Notes: generated by a model not told the origin, from the sequence alone. A DNA stretch of 64,000 bases from Chitinophaga pollutisoli (GCF_038396755.1 NZ_CP149822.1:5114001-5178000), one strand, 5' to 3'; positions 34,873 through 44,756 are shown, numbered from the stretch's first letter. A program made the numbers and translations.

Positions 34873-37800
34873 ATGAAAAATAATCATGCTGGCTTTCCTA
34901 TTGTCTACAGGGGGGCAACGCATAACCGTTCCGGCAGGGGGCGGTACCGCAGTACATTAAGAGCGATCCTTATGCGAATTCATCTGATCCTTCTTACCAC
35001 ATTCGTCGCTTTTTTGCATTCCGCCGCTGCGGTGAGAGCGCAGCAGGTGACGATCAGCGTCAAAAATGCGCCACTGGAAACCGTGTTCCGGGCCATCGAG
35101 CGACAAACCCCGTACGTTTTCTTTTACCCCAGCCGGGTGGTGAAGGATAAGAAAACCGTCAGCCTCCACCTGCAAAACGTGGACTTCGAGACCGTCATGG
35201 AAAAAGTGCTCGAAGGGCAGGGGCTCGCGTATCTCATTTCGGAGAATTCGGTCATCATCCGGGAAGCGGTAGCGGTTCCTGCCAACAGCAAAAACTTACG
35301 GCAGCTGGTGAAGGGAAGGGTGACGGACGCTCGCGGTAAACCGTTACCAGGCGCCACCATTAAAATTGCAGGAACCAACCTGGGAACCACCACCGATAAT
35401 GAAGGAAGATTTCAGCTGTATACCCCGGAATCAGAAGCCGTTCTCCTCATTTCCAATATAGGGTATTTACCCATTCAAAAACATATCAAAGGCGAAACCA
35501 GCCTTGAGATCAAAATGATCGAAGCTACTGCCCAACTAAAGGAAGTGACGGTACAACCCATTAATACCGGGTATGAATCCATTAGTCCGGAAAGGTTCGT
35601 TGGTACCGCTTCGGTTATCGACAGTGCCATTTTATCCCGGTCGGTCAGCAGAAACCTGATGAATCGGCTCGACGGCGTTACATCCGGACTGATCTTCGAC
35701 AAAGCCGGTGGAACCCTGCACATCAGGGGGATCAGTACCATCAGTGGAATTAATGATCTGAACAACCAATCCCCTTTAAATCCGCTCATCATCCTGGACG
35801 ATTTCCCCTTTTACGGCGATCTGGGCAGCATCAATCCCAACGATATAGAAAACGTAAGCGTATTGAAAGATGCCGCAGCCACCTCAATCTGGGGCGCGAA
35901 GGCCGGTAATGGCGTACTGGTGATTACCACGAAGTCCGGAAAATACGGCAGGTCCCTGAATATCAATATCAGCTCGAACGTCCAGGTGAATGAGAAACCT
36001 GATATATATTACAATCCGGTCATGAGCAGCAGCGACTTCATTGACGTCGAACAATTTTTATTTGACAAAGGATACATGGATGATTATTTCCTCTATCCGT
36101 CTTACTACGTTTTGTCGCCGGCTGCCGAAATCTTGCAACGTAAAAGACTGGGAGAGATCACTGCGGCGGAAGCGTCCGCACAGCTCAATACGTTAAAAGG
36201 ATATGATATCCGCCGGGATTATGACAAGTATGTTCTCCGGAACAGTGTGAACAAGCAGAACTACCTCAACATATCCGGCGGTGGCAGCAACTACAATTAT
36301 TTGATGTCTTTCGGTGCCGATAACGATCTTACTAGCGTAAAAGGGCCGGGAAGGAACGATCGCTATAGTTTCAACTCCAACCTGAACATCAAACCTGCGC
36401 GTTTCCTGGAATTGCATGCCGGGTTTGCTTATGTCAGGGAAAATATCCGGGCGGACGGATTAACACCTGAAATATTGTCGACATATACCCGGGGCGGACT
36501 GTATCCATATGCCAGGCTGGCCGACGAACAGGGAAATCATTTGGCTATTGCTCACCGGAATTCACTTTCCTTTCTCCAGCAGCAGGATCCCAGGTTGCTG
36601 GACTGGAATTACCGTCCATTGGACGAAATGGAATTTACCAACACGCGCCAGAAGGGAAATACTGTCCGGCTGAATGCCGGGGCCACTGCTAATTTTACAA
36701 AATGGCTAACCGGGGAAGTTCGCTATCAATACTCCTCCCGTTCAACGGCAATCACGGATTTAAGTGATGAAAGAACATTCAGAACCAGGGACCTGATCAA
36801 TAATTTTACGGATCCGACAACATTCAAAAGGAACTTTCCATTGGGCGGAATACTGGACAGGTCGAATGCGGAACTGGTGAGCCATAATGTAAGGGGGCTG
36901 TTGAGAGTGAGCCGCATCTGGAACGACGTGCATACGTTTACTGCATTGGTAGCGGGCGAGCTGGGTAAGGCCAACCTGGAGGAAAACAAATTCAGGACAC
37001 TGGGGTATGACAAGGATAATCTGGTTTTTTCGGGGAATCCTGATTTTCTCACCCAATATCCTGTATACTATGGCGGAGCGATGCAAATACCTAACAATGC
37101 TGCATGGAATATGAGGACTGATAAAACCATTTCTGTGCTGGGTAATGCCTCTTATACATACGACCGGAAGTATACGATTTACGCCAGTGCGAGGAGGGAT
37201 GGATCCAATCTCCTGGGTGCCAACACCAACAACAAATGGAAGCCTTTGTGGTCCACCGGGATCAAGTACGATATCGGCAATGAGGGGTTCTTTAAAGTGC
37301 CGGTCATCAGTTCGCTGGCTATCCGTGCATCATACGGCTATGCGGGAAATATCAACAATTCCTTATCGGCCCTGACCCTCATCAATTATACCTCATACCT
37401 CAATGCTGCGCAGCAGCAACAGGCGATTGTATCCAGTCCGCCGAACCCCGACTTGCGCTGGGAACAGGTGGGAACCTTAAACGGTGGATTGGATTTTGCC
37501 GTATTGCACTCCCGCATTTCCGGTTCCGTGGATATATATAAAAAGAAGGCAAAGGATGTTATTACCGCCGTGCCTGTAGATCCTACCAACGGCGTAGGGG
37601 CCACCGTCAGAAGAAATCAGGCAAATCTTGAAACCAATGGCGTGGATATTACCATAAAAACCATCAATCTCAATAAAGGCGTGAGGTGGACGACTACGTT
37701 TAATTACAGCCACGTGAAGACGAAGGTGACCCGGTTTTTCACTGGTTTCGTCAGCACGCCTAATTTCCCTGCGCTGCGCGAAGGAGAGATCTTTAATGCG

Positions 37801-38424
37801 ATTTATGCCTATAAGTGGGCCGGGCTTGATCCGGAAAATGGCGACCCGCGTGGTTACCTGGGCAAAACGATCAGTAAAGAATATGACCAGATATTCCAGG
37901 ATTCCGCCAGCAACCAGGCGTTCATCGGTTCGTCGATACCTACGGATTATGGGAATATGTTACATACGGTCAGTTACAGAAACTTTGATCTTTCTTTCAA
38001 CATCAGTTTCCGGGCAGGATATTATTACAGAAAACCGTCGCTGAGATATGATTATTTATATGATAACTGGACAGGACATGAAGAATACGCAAATCGTTGG
38101 AAAACGCCTGGAGACGAAGCGCGGACCAATGTCCCATCTCAGCCATATCCCGTGAATTTCAGCCGGGAGCAGTTCTATGAATTTTCAGAAGTAAACTATG
38201 AAAAAGGAGACCATATCCGGTTGCAGGATATCCAACTTACGTACAACTGGACGAACAATCGTTACACGCGTTTTCCTGTTAAATCGGCCAGTGCTTTTCT
38301 GCTCGCCGGGAATTTGAACCTGTTTATCTGGAAAGCTTCCGCTGTGAGATATGATCCCGATTATGCGATGTCAGTGATTCCTCCCGCACGGAGCCTGGCA
38401 CTGGGCATTCGGGTTCAACTTTAG
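34873..38424 (+). CDS. SusC/RagA-family TonB-linked outer-membrane transporter with STN domain
   Basis: A 1183-residue TonB-dependent transporter. After a long N-terminal extension typical of such proteins and a signal (internal ATG at 34972) comes an STN/secretin-like domain (QVTISVKNAPLETVFRAIER), which relays the ligand signal to FecR. A carboxypeptidase-like domain (VKGRVTDARGKPLPGATIKI), the plug (NDIENVSVLKDAAATSIWGA, then GNGVLVITTKSGK) and a 22-strand barrel follow. It pairs with the SusD gene 22 bp downstream. The ligand is unknown; the lack of nearby glycosidases argues against a classical glycan locus. The DNA is more AT-rich than the flanks. Confidence 0.95.
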   Translation: MKNNHAGFPIVYRGATHNRSGRGRYRSTLRAILMRIHLILLTTFVAFLHSAAAVRAQQVTISVKNAPLETVFRAIERQTPYVFFYPSRVVKDKKTVSLHLQNVDFETVMEKVLEGQGLAYLISENSVIIREAVAVPANSKNLRQLVKGRVTDARGKPLPGATIKIAGTNLGTTTDNEGRFQLYTPESEAVLLISNIGYLPIQKHIKGETSLEIKMIEATAQLKEVTVQPINTGYESISPERFVGTASVIDSAILSRSVSRNLMNRLDGVTSGLIFDKAGGTLHIRGISTISGINDLNNQSPLNPLIILDDFPFYGDLGSINPNDIENVSVLKDAAATSIWGAKAGNGVLVITTKSGKYGRSLNINISSNVQVNEKPDIYYNPVMSSSDFIDVEQFLFDKGYMDDYFLYPSYYVLSPAAEILQRKRLGEITAAEASAQLNTLKGYDIRRDYDKYVLRNSVNKQNYLNISGGGSNYNYLMSFGADNDLTSVKGPGRNDRYSFNSNLNIKPARFLELHAGFAYVRENIRADGLTPEILSTYTRGGLYPYARLADEQGNHLAIAHRNSLSFLQQQDPRLLDWNYRPLDEMEFTNTRQKGNTVRLNAGATANFTKWLTGEVRYQYSSRSTAITDLSDERTFRTRDLINNFTDPTTFKRNFPLGGILDRSNAELVSHNVRGLLRVSRIWNDVHTFTALVAGELGKANLEENKFRTLGYDKDNLVFSGNPDFLTQYPVYYGGAMQIPNNAAWNMRTDKTISVLGNASYTYDRKYTIYASARRDGSNLLGANTNNKWKPLWSTGIKYDIGNEGFFKVPVISSLAIRASYGYAGNINNSLSALTLINYTSYLNAAQQQQAIVSSPPNPDLRWEQVGTLNGGLDFAVLHSRISGSVDIYKKKAKDVITAVPVDPTNGVGATVRRNQANLETNGVDITIKTINLNKGVRWTTTFNYSHVKTKVTRFFTGFVSTPNFPALREGEIFNAIYAYKWAGLDPENGDPRGYLGKTISKEYDQIFQDSASNQAFIGSSIPTDYGNMLHTVSYRNFDLSFNISFRAGYYYRKPSLRYDYLYDNWTGHEEYANRWKTPGDEARTNVPSQPYPVNFSREQFYEFSEVNYEKGDHIRLQDIQLTYNWTNNRYTRFPVKSASAFLLAGNLNLFIWKASAVRYDPDYAMSVIPPARSLALGIRVQL

Positions 38425-38446
38425 CATTCCTTTTCAAATCAATGTC

Positions 38447-39784
38447 ATGAGAAAAAAAGATTACCGCTACATATTCATCCTGTTCGTGCTTGTTGGCTTG
38501 CTGGCTGGATGTAATAAATATCTGGAAGACAAGCCCATTCAGTCTTTGACTACGATCGATAAGTTGCAGGACCTGCAGGCGTTGCTGAATAATGATATCA
38601 ATGCCATGCGATATTCGGCGAATACGACGCTTGCTGCGGACGAATATTATTTTCCGGCATCAGTATGGTCGGCATTGCCGCAGCCCGAAAGGGGCGCCTA
38701 TAACTGGGAGAGCGAAAATTATCTCGATGCATGGCGGCAAGCCTACATAACCGTAAACTATGCCAATGTAGTATTACAATCGCTGGAGAAAATTGAAGCT
38801 GGCACGGTAAGCCAGCGCAATGATATCCGCGGGCAGGCTTTATTTCAAAGGGCATTTGCCTTTTATGAGTTGGCGCAGGTTTATTGCCGGCCTTTTTCTG
38901 CTACGGCGAATACGGATCCCGGCATCGCGCTCCGGACAGTTCCTGACCTTGAAGTGCCATCTAAGCGGGGAACGGTTGGTGAAACATATGCGCGTATTAC
39001 CGGGGATCTTATTGAAGCTGCCGGTTTATTATTGCCGGAGCAGCAGTATGTCAGCCGGCCCTTTCAATCTTCTGCATATGGCTTGCTGGCAAGAACATAC
39101 CTGGCGATGGGGGATTATGACAATGCATTCAAATACGCTGATCTCTATTTGCAGAAAACAACTGCGCTGGTAGATTTCAATGATGTGGATTCCACTGCCA
39201 CCCCGGTTTTTAAGGCCTTTACTACAGAAATAGCTTACCGCGCATATGCCATCAGCCAAATCCTCCCAAGGCAGCCGCCCGTCGATTCAAATTTGTATAA
39301 GCTGTACGCGGACGACGATTTGCGCAAGGCGGTGTATTTCCTTAAAAAGCCGGATGGGACCAGCACATTTAAAGGATCTTATTCGATACTTAACGGTAAT
39401 CAGCCTTTTAACGGGATCGCTACGGATGAAATATTTCTGATCCGGGCGGAAGCCAGCGCGCGATTGGGAAACACGCAATCCGCCATGCAAGATCTGAATG
39501 CCCTTTTGAAGAAACGTTGGAGAAAGGGACTTTATACGGATAGGGTGGCGGCCAATAAAGAAGAAGCCCTGGAACTGATATTGACGGAGAGGAGGAAAGA
39601 ACTGGTGTACAGGGGCACTCGCTGGACTGATCTTCGACGGTTCAACCTGGAAGGTAAGAACATAACGCTGCGCAGAAATATAGACGGAACCGTGTATGAA
39701 CTGCCTGCCAACGATAAAAGATGGGTTTGGCTGCTCCCGCTGAATGTGATCCAGTTATCGGGTATGCCGCAGAACGAACGTTAA
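38447..39784 (+). CDS. SusD/RagB-family surface lipoprotein
   Basis: A 445-residue lipoprotein (lipobox LAGC, Cys22) that forms the lid of the SusC transporter and binds the ligand at the cell surface. Family features are the early CNKYLEDKPIQSLTTIDKLQ, tetratricopeptide-like helices (GQALFQRAFAFYELAQVYCR) and the C-terminal ELILTERRKELVYRGTRWTD followed by DLRRFN. It is on the short side for SusD (usually 480-600), similar to members in non-glycan loci. It is followed 11 bp later by the TlpA-like gene. Confidence 0.93.
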   Translation: MRKKDYRYIFILFVLVGLLAGCNKYLEDKPIQSLTTIDKLQDLQALLNNDINAMRYSANTTLAADEYYFPASVWSALPQPERGAYNWESENYLDAWRQAYITVNYANVVLQSLEKIEAGTVSQRNDIRGQALFQRAFAFYELAQVYCRPFSATANTDPGIALRTVPDLEVPSKRGTVGETYARITGDLIEAAGLLLPEQQYVSRPFQSSAYGLLARTYLAMGDYDNAFKYADLYLQKTTALVDFNDVDSTATPVFKAFTTEIAYRAYAISQILPRQPPVDSNLYKLYADDDLRKAVYFLKKPDGTSTFKGSYSILNGNQPFNGIATDEIFLIRAEASARLGNTQSAMQDLNALLKKRWRKGLYTDRVAANKEEALELILTERRKELVYRGTRWTDLRRFNLEGKNITLRRNIDGTVYELPANDKRWVWLLPLNVIQLSGMPQNER

Positions 39785-39795
39785 AAAAATTACAA

Positions 39796-41167
39796 ATGAA
39801 GTGCAATTTGATCTGGTTGATATTGTTGAGCTTTACCGCCGGTTACAGTCAATCCGGTGGTAAAGGGAATATGCTTCGGGCTGTGCCTGTCGGCGCTCAG
39901 ATGGTAGATCTGCCTTTAGGAGAATTAATTCATCATCCTGGTAAGGAAAGTTTTTTTTGAAAGGGAAGAAGAGTTGGTCGGAGTTAAACGGGAAGTTGGT
40001 CATCCTGGATTTTTGGGGTACGTTTTGCGGCACATGTATTGAGAATTTCCCGCATATGTCGGAGTTGAAATCACAATTCGGAGCGGACATCGAAGTTATC
40101 CTGGTAAACCCGTTCGAAAGTAAAGCAAAGGTGGAGAAATGGATAAAAGTGCAGGATTCGATACGGGGGGAGAAAGCGTGCTGCCAGAAAATCTTACCAT
40201 CATGATTTCGCCGGAACTAGGGAAATTATTCCCTACGCGGGGGTTTGTTCCCTATCATGTGTGGATCGATGAAAACGGGCAGGTACGACTCCGCGGAATA
40301 ATGGAGAATACGCATCCTGAAAAGATCAGGCAGCTGCTCGATGGAGAGAATATTGATTTTATCGTGGACCATCCCTCCGATATTGATTTCAGGAAAGTTT
40401 CGCTTCAACAACAATTTCCTGACTCCAATACGGCGCAGTTGCCCGGAGACATATTTTTCAGCGGATTCAGAAAAGATCTCTCTGAGGCATGGGGGGTAAC
40501 GTTGTTGAATATAAAGGACACTGTTCAGCAAACCAGGCGGACAACATTGATCAATCATTCGGTCGATGAACTATACATGAAAGTGTATATGAATTCGTTG
40601 CGATCTGATAAGAAAGTGTTGTTCGGAAAGGCGATCTTAAATGAAGTGAAGAACCGTACAAAAGTTTCCCGGGATCCTGCTTTTACAGGCGTACGCCAGA
40701 CGGATGCCGTATTTCAACAGACAGGTTATTGCTACGAAAGAATTATGCCGCTGACTACGCCGGATTCTATAATGGAAACGAATATGCTGGAAGACTTGAA
40801 CCATTTATTCAGGTTGAAGTTGAATGTAGCAGCCAGTGTAGAAGAACGTTTGACAGACGGTTATCGGCTTATTAAAACTGAGCGTATAGGAACATCCCTG
40901 GCTCATGATGATTTACATTATGAAATGCAACCGATACATTTCATCTTTAAACAATCTTTACCAGAAGCTTATTTAAGTACTATTGTTCCACGCGGTATGT
41001 TGATTGTAGATGATACTGGTATAGCGGGTAATACTACGATGGCGTTTCCGGCATTAGATTATGAGATAAAGTCCATGGAGGAATTAAGAATGATTTTACG
41101 TAAATACGGGCTGGATTTAGTTCCTGGTAAAGTGCGGGTGAAAATGTTGGTAATTAAAGATGTTTAG
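39796..41167 (+). pseudogene. TlpA-like secreted thioredoxin-fold protein, broken by two frameshifts
   Basis: Three consecutive frames make up one ~455-residue protein. Frame 1 (from ATG 39796) gives a signal peptide (LIWLILLSFTAGYSQ) and ends after HHPGKESFF at the T8 run 39951-39958. The second frame gives LNGKLVILDFWGTFCGTC, the thioredoxin fold with a CGTC redox motif, and VILVNPFESKAKVEKW. The third, entered at the G6 run 40165-40170, gives SVLPENLTIMISPELGKLFP, then VPYHVWIDENGQV and a C-terminal ~240-residue domain of unknown type. One extra T and one extra G would restore the frame. TlpA-like proteins often follow SusC/SusD in such loci. It may be intact in the cell if the run lengths were miscalled. 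Confidence 0.8.
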
Positions 41168-41233
41168 CATCGTTTAGTCATGGGGTTTGACGCGGAGCAA
41201 GTGTCCGGCGGTTGGGACCGAAAGCTATAAGAG

Positions 41234-41269
41234 TAATATGGGATTTGCAATGATGCAAATCCCATATTA
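41234..41269. terminator. Bidirectional terminator, perfect 16-bp stem
   Basis: TAATATGGGATTTGCA and its exact complement are separated by an ATGA loop, between the TlpA-like gene (plus) and the small secreted protein gene (minus). Confidence 0.85.
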
Positions 41270-41282
41270 TTTATGATCGGAA

Positions 41283-41660
41283 TTAGTTCCTTTCGTGGAA
41301 CACGCGACCAAATGAAGCCGTGGTAGGAGTGCCGGCTGCGGTGGAGAGGGTTGCGCTCAGTTCGTCAACCAGATCGTTCGTTGCTGCCGTGTTAGTGAAA
41401 TTCGGTTTGCCAGCATTGGGTTGACCGGCAGGAATAACATCAGTAGCAGGAATGTCAATCACGCAAACTTTGCCTTCAGCGTTAGGGCAAGTTGCAGGGT
41501 CGATGGAGGACAGTTTGTAGCTGGCAGACAGCAGCGGGTTAGCGCTGGCGGATACCAGGTCATACAATACACCAACTCTTTTGGTGGGTTGGGCTTTGAA
41601 CGCGAATGCTCCAACAGCAGCAATGGCCAGAACGGCGAGGGAAAGGATTCTGTTTTTCAT
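41283..41660 (-). CDS. Small secreted protein with a Cys pair, possibly DUF6520-like
   Basis: A 125-residue protein with a cleavable signal peptide (RILSLAVLAIAAVGAFAF, cleavage near residue 23). The mature chain is about 100 residues, low in charge and rich in Ala, Ser and Thr, with two cysteines only (Cys58 and Cys66, in TCPNAEGKVC). I place it tentatively near the small secreted Bacteroidota families such as DUF6520. ATG at 41660 was chosen over an in-frame codon 20 residues upstream because it begins the signal. It lies 64 bp downstream of a MauE-like redox membrane protein on the same strand, so its cysteines may be that protein's target. Confidence 0.7.
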   Translation of the reverse strand: MKNRILSLAVLAIAAVGAFAFKAQPTKRVGVLYDLVSASANPLLSASYKLSSIDPATCPNAEGKVCVIDIPATDVIPAGQPNAGKPNFTNTAATNDLVDELSATLSTAAGTPTTASFGRVFHERN

Positions 41661-41724
41661 GTTTCTTGTGTTTTTAATGTTTAAGAATTGGATGTTGTTT
41701 TTACCGGTAAGTATTTGCAAGCGG

Positions 41725-42165
41725 TCACGAAAGTGCCGCGGTGTGTTTTTGAGGTGTTTGCCTTGTAACGATCAGCGCACTGATTGCGAGCAGTATAAAG
41801 GTGATATTGAATATAATGTGCTGGGTCCAGGTCATTTTTGCGATAAATCCGCCACAGGTACAGGGTAATTCACCCTGGTAATTGAGCAGGATATATGCCA
41901 GGTAAATCGTGAAAGCCAGCAGGAGAAGGGCGGAAAGTAACAAGCCAGCGATTTTTGTGCGTTCGAATATCAACAGCGCTAACAGTACAAGTTCCACCGC
42001 CGGAACAGCAACGGCTACAATACGATATGTACTTTTGAAAACCGGTGAAAGGCTTAACTGATCTTCGAATATTTCGAATCCGAATATCTTGCTCAAAGCA
42101 GTATATCCCCACAGGGCAATAAACAGCAATGTGGTAATAAGTACAAATGTTTTACGTGACTTCAT
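41725..42165 (-). CDS. MauE/DoxX-like redox-associated membrane protein
   Basis: A 146-residue protein with four membrane helices (about 7-24, 48-66, 72-94 and 115-136). It matches the MauE/DoxX-like group seen next to thioredoxin-like genes. A CxCGG motif (Cys102, Cys104 in LPCTCGG) lies in the loop before the last helix, followed by WTQHIIFN, the usual sequence of this group. MauE itself is needed for disulfide formation in a methylamine dehydrogenase subunit; the role here is inferred. It is transcribed with the small secreted Cys-pair protein and lies opposite the TlpA-like gene. Confidence 0.82.
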   Translation of the reverse strand: MKSRKTFVLITTLLFIALWGYTALSKIFGFEIFEDQLSLSPVFKSTYRIVAVAVPAVELVLLALLIFERTKIAGLLLSALLLLAFTIYLAYILLNYQGELPCTCGGFIAKMTWTQHIIFNITFILLAISALIVTRQTPQKHTAALS

Positions 42166-42427
42166 GGATTTACTTTTCGGGTTTAATCAGAATTTATTCC
42201 GGTATTGGCAAAATACGGGTGTCAAGACCTTTTATTGAAAGGCGGCGGGTTTTGTCTTGCTTGTTAAATTTGTGATAAATCGCCTAATGGCATGGTCTTA
42301 ATGTACTATCCTGGGTACTATGGAATCGGGTTTTCTGTCTGCTAATTCTATAATCTGTGTTTGATACTTTATGCAATTTAATTCGTGTGATCGTATCTGC
42401 CAAGCAGATTCATTTGCAAAAAACATT

Positions 42428-42772
42428 TTAATTCACTGCATTTATGTTGCGGTTGATGAAACTCGGCGGCATGTTGAATATCTGTCTGAAAGAGCGGTTA
42501 AAGTGGCTCTGGGAGCGGTATCCCAGCTTTATGGCCACTTCTTTTACCGGCAGCCCGTCGGTGAGCAGCGTGTAGGCGTACTCCATGGACACCACGAGGT
42601 GATACCGGCTGACCGTATGCTGGTAAAGGAACTTGAATCCCTGCGTCAAACGGGTTTCGCTCAGGTCGGTGGACCGGAGAATATCCTTTATGCTGATAGG
42701 TAAATATACACTACGCTGGATGTCATGCTTCACCTGTATCAAGGTGTAAACATCCTGATTGGATAATTGCAT
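42428..42772 (-). CDS. Stand-alone AraC-type DNA-binding protein
   Basis: A 114-residue protein consisting of little more than the AraC/XylS helix-turn-helix pair: ISIKDILRSTDLSETRLTQG and VKEVAIKLGYRSQSHFNRSF, ending in IFNMPPSF. No sensing domain is present and no open N-terminal extension is visible. Short AraC proteins of this kind accompany the MauE/small-protein genes in related organisms and may control them. It is 262 bp upstream of the MauE-like gene on the same strand. Confidence 0.82.
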   Translation of the reverse strand: MQLSNQDVYTLIQVKHDIQRSVYLPISIKDILRSTDLSETRLTQGFKFLYQHTVSRYHLVVSMEYAYTLLTDGLPVKEVAIKLGYRSQSHFNRSFRQIFNMPPSFINRNINAVN

Positions 42773-42924
42773 GGATGGCTGGTTTTAATTAGATGGTTTC
42801 GCCTGGTATTAAATAATTCGGGAAATAATAAGGAATCTTCATGTCGGGTACGATGGGTTTTCTAAGCGGGTTTACAATTCAGTTTGTCCAGTTAAGAATG
42901 CTAATTTAGGATAAATTTTGCAAT

Positions 42925-42951
42925 AAAAAACGGCGGAAATGCATTCCGCCG
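42925..42951 (-). terminator. Terminator downstream of the SMR transporter gene
   Basis: Stem CGGCGGAA / TTCCGCCG around ATGCA; on the minus strand it is followed by six T residues (42925-42930), 57 bp past the SMR stop codon. Confidence 0.85.
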
Positions 42952-43007
42952 ATAAAAAATATTTGAAGTGAAAGGCTTATTGATACTGCGTTTTAGTCGC
43001 ACCGGAA

Positions 43008-43391
43008 TTATGTATATTTTATTACGGATACGGCTAAACTCTGCAGTCTGAAAACCAGACTGTAATGCGCTTCGCTTTTAGAAAATATATTCACGACAAT
43101 CACCCCGGCGAAGATCAGCAACACCCCCACAATCGCGCCGGTATCGGGTTTTTGTTTGTATAAAATCCAACCCGCCGCCGATAGCAGCACAATGCCCAGC
43201 CCCGACCATATCGCGCAGGCAATCCCGACGGGTATCGGATTCAAGGTCAGGCTCAGGCAGTAAAAGGCAATGCCGTAACCGGCCACAACAATCAGCGAGG
43301 GCCAGGGTTTGGAAAATCCTTCTGAGGCTTTCAGCGCCGATGTGGCGATGACTTCACAAACATTGGCTATGGCCAGGATCAGGTATTTCAT
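43008..43391 (-). CDS. Small multidrug resistance (SMR/EmrE-SugE family) transporter
   Basis: A 127-residue four-helix proton-coupled exporter. It begins MKYLILAIANVCEVIATSAL with the essential membrane Glu14 of the family, then SLTLNPIPVGIACAIWSGLG, the usual loop and AGVIVVNIFSKS. The normal family length is about 105-110. The last ~18 residues (YSLVFRLQSLAVSVIKYT) are extra and overlap an inverted repeat (CAGTCTG/CAGACTG, 43044-43062), so a lost base near the true stop codon is possible. ATG at 43391 was chosen on family homology; the open frame extends much further upstream without homology. Confidence 0.88.
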   Translation of the reverse strand: MKYLILAIANVCEVIATSALKASEGFSKPWPSLIVVAGYGIAFYCLSLTLNPIPVGIACAIWSGLGIVLLSAAGWILYKQKPDTGAIVGVLLIFAGVIVVNIFSKSEAHYSLVFRLQSLAVSVIKYT

Positions 43392-43520
43392 CTTGAATCG
43401 TTTTGTCAAAAGTAACCGGGAACTGCCGATGAATATTTTTTTTGTCGACGGAAAACATGCGTTCGCAATGGAATAATGGAAGTTTTTCGGGAGCTTTGAT
43501 GTAAATAAAACCAGACTTAC

Positions 43521-43991
43521 ATGTTGATCCGCCCGTATGAATCTTCCGATTACGACGCTTGTATCGCTGCTTTTAAAAGCAATATGCCGAAGTATTTTCT
43601 CCCCGAAGAACTGCCCGACTTTACGGGTTGGCTGGAGAAATACCAGAACGGAGGGCCCTACCACAGGGAGGGGGATGCCGCTTATTTTGTAATAGAAGAG
43701 GAAGGAATGCTCGTGGCTTGTGGCGGCGTGTTCATAGAGCCGCAAAATAACCTGGGCGGGATGGTTTGGGGGATGGTGGATAACCGGCTGCATAAACGTG
43801 GTATCGGTAAAAAATTTCTGTTGTTCAGGATTGAATATATCCGCAAACATTGCCCTTCCTGCCGCATTAAATTAGACACAACGCAGCATTCGTACCCTTT
43901 CTTCGAAAAGTACGGTTTTAACATTGTGAAGTATACGGAAAACGGTTACGCGGAAGGGATGCACCGGTACGACATGCTCCTGACTCCCTGA
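43521..43991 (+). CDS. GNAT-family N-acetyltransferase
   Basis: A 156-residue acetyltransferase. It starts with the typical MLIRPYESSDYDACIAAF and has MVWGMVDNRLHKRGIGKKFL as the acetyl-CoA loop, then KLDTTQHSYPFFEKYGF. It is divergent from the SMR gene and convergent with the AlkD gene, with its stop next to AlkD's. The substrate is unknown. Confidence 0.88.
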   Translation: MLIRPYESSDYDACIAAFKSNMPKYFLPEELPDFTGWLEKYQNGGPYHREGDAAYFVIEEEGMLVACGGVFIEPQNNLGGMVWGMVDNRLHKRGIGKKFLLFRIEYIRKHCPSCRIKLDTTQHSYPFFEKYGFNIVKYTENGYAEGMHRYDMLLTP

Positions 43992-44699
43992 TTATTTCTC
44001 CATCGCGCGCCGTTTAAGATCGGCCGGCATTTTTTCGATCGCATAGCGTAACGCGGTACGCGGCATGCTGGATTTATGTTTCATTACAAAGTCAAAAACG
44101 GCCGCTTCGTGCAGCTCGGCGTATGATTTTAGCATCCAGCCGTATCCCTTCCGTACCATATCGTCTTCGTCGTGGAGCATGATGGTGGCGATCTGAAGAG
44201 CTTCCTCCAGCCACAGTCCTTTCCTGGCGGGAATGATCAGCGATACCGCGGCCGCCCTGCGGACCCACCGGTTTTTGGAGCGCGCCCATTCCAGTAATAC
44301 CGGCAGTTTGTCCGGAAACCGCATCAGGAATTCTCCCACGGTATGATTGCAGAATGTATCACAGGCCGCCCAGTTTGTTACATACTCGTGCAGCCAATGT
44401 TCGAACAGCTTGAAATCCGCCGTCACAAACTCTTTCCGCCGCGAATAGGAGAGGTCGCAGGCGATGAGGGTTTCTTCCATATACCCCGATTTCCACAATT
44501 CACCGCAAACGGCAAACGCCGCTGCCTTGGGCTCCGTTTTGAGCGCTTTGATGAAGGGTTTGGCCAACGCCTTGACCGCACCCGATTTCACGCCATAAGT
44601 CTTGATCTCTTCTTTGAAGAACCTCCTGGCGGAGGCCTGTCCGGCCGCGGTGCCGGCCGCGCGTAAGTCTTCCTGCAATTGTGCGATAAGCGGGGTCAT
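43992..44699 (-). CDS. DNA alkylation repair protein (AlkD-like)
   Basis: A 235-residue all-helical HEAT-like protein of the AlkD family, which excises positively charged alkylated bases without base flipping. Features are an N-terminal FKEEIKTYGVKSGAVKALAK, WKSGYMEETLIACDLSYSRR, the conserved VTNWAACDTFCNHTVGEFL (with the catalytic-type Trp-Asp region) and WVRRAAAVSLIIPARKGLW. ATG at 44699 is preferred over the TTG two codons upstream. It stands alone, convergent with a GNAT gene. Confidence 0.9.
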   Translation of the reverse strand: MTPLIAQLQEDLRAAGTAAGQASARRFFKEEIKTYGVKSGAVKALAKPFIKALKTEPKAAAFAVCGELWKSGYMEETLIACDLSYSRRKEFVTADFKLFEHWLHEYVTNWAACDTFCNHTVGEFLMRFPDKLPVLLEWARSKNRWVRRAAAVSLIIPARKGLWLEEALQIATIMLHDEDDMVRKGYGWMLKSYAELHEAAVFDFVMKHKSSMPRTALRYAIEKMPADLKRRAMEK

Positions 44700-44756
44700 G
44701 CGCAAATATAAGTTTTGTTGGGATGGAAGAAAACGGATTCATGTACTTTTGCAGCA

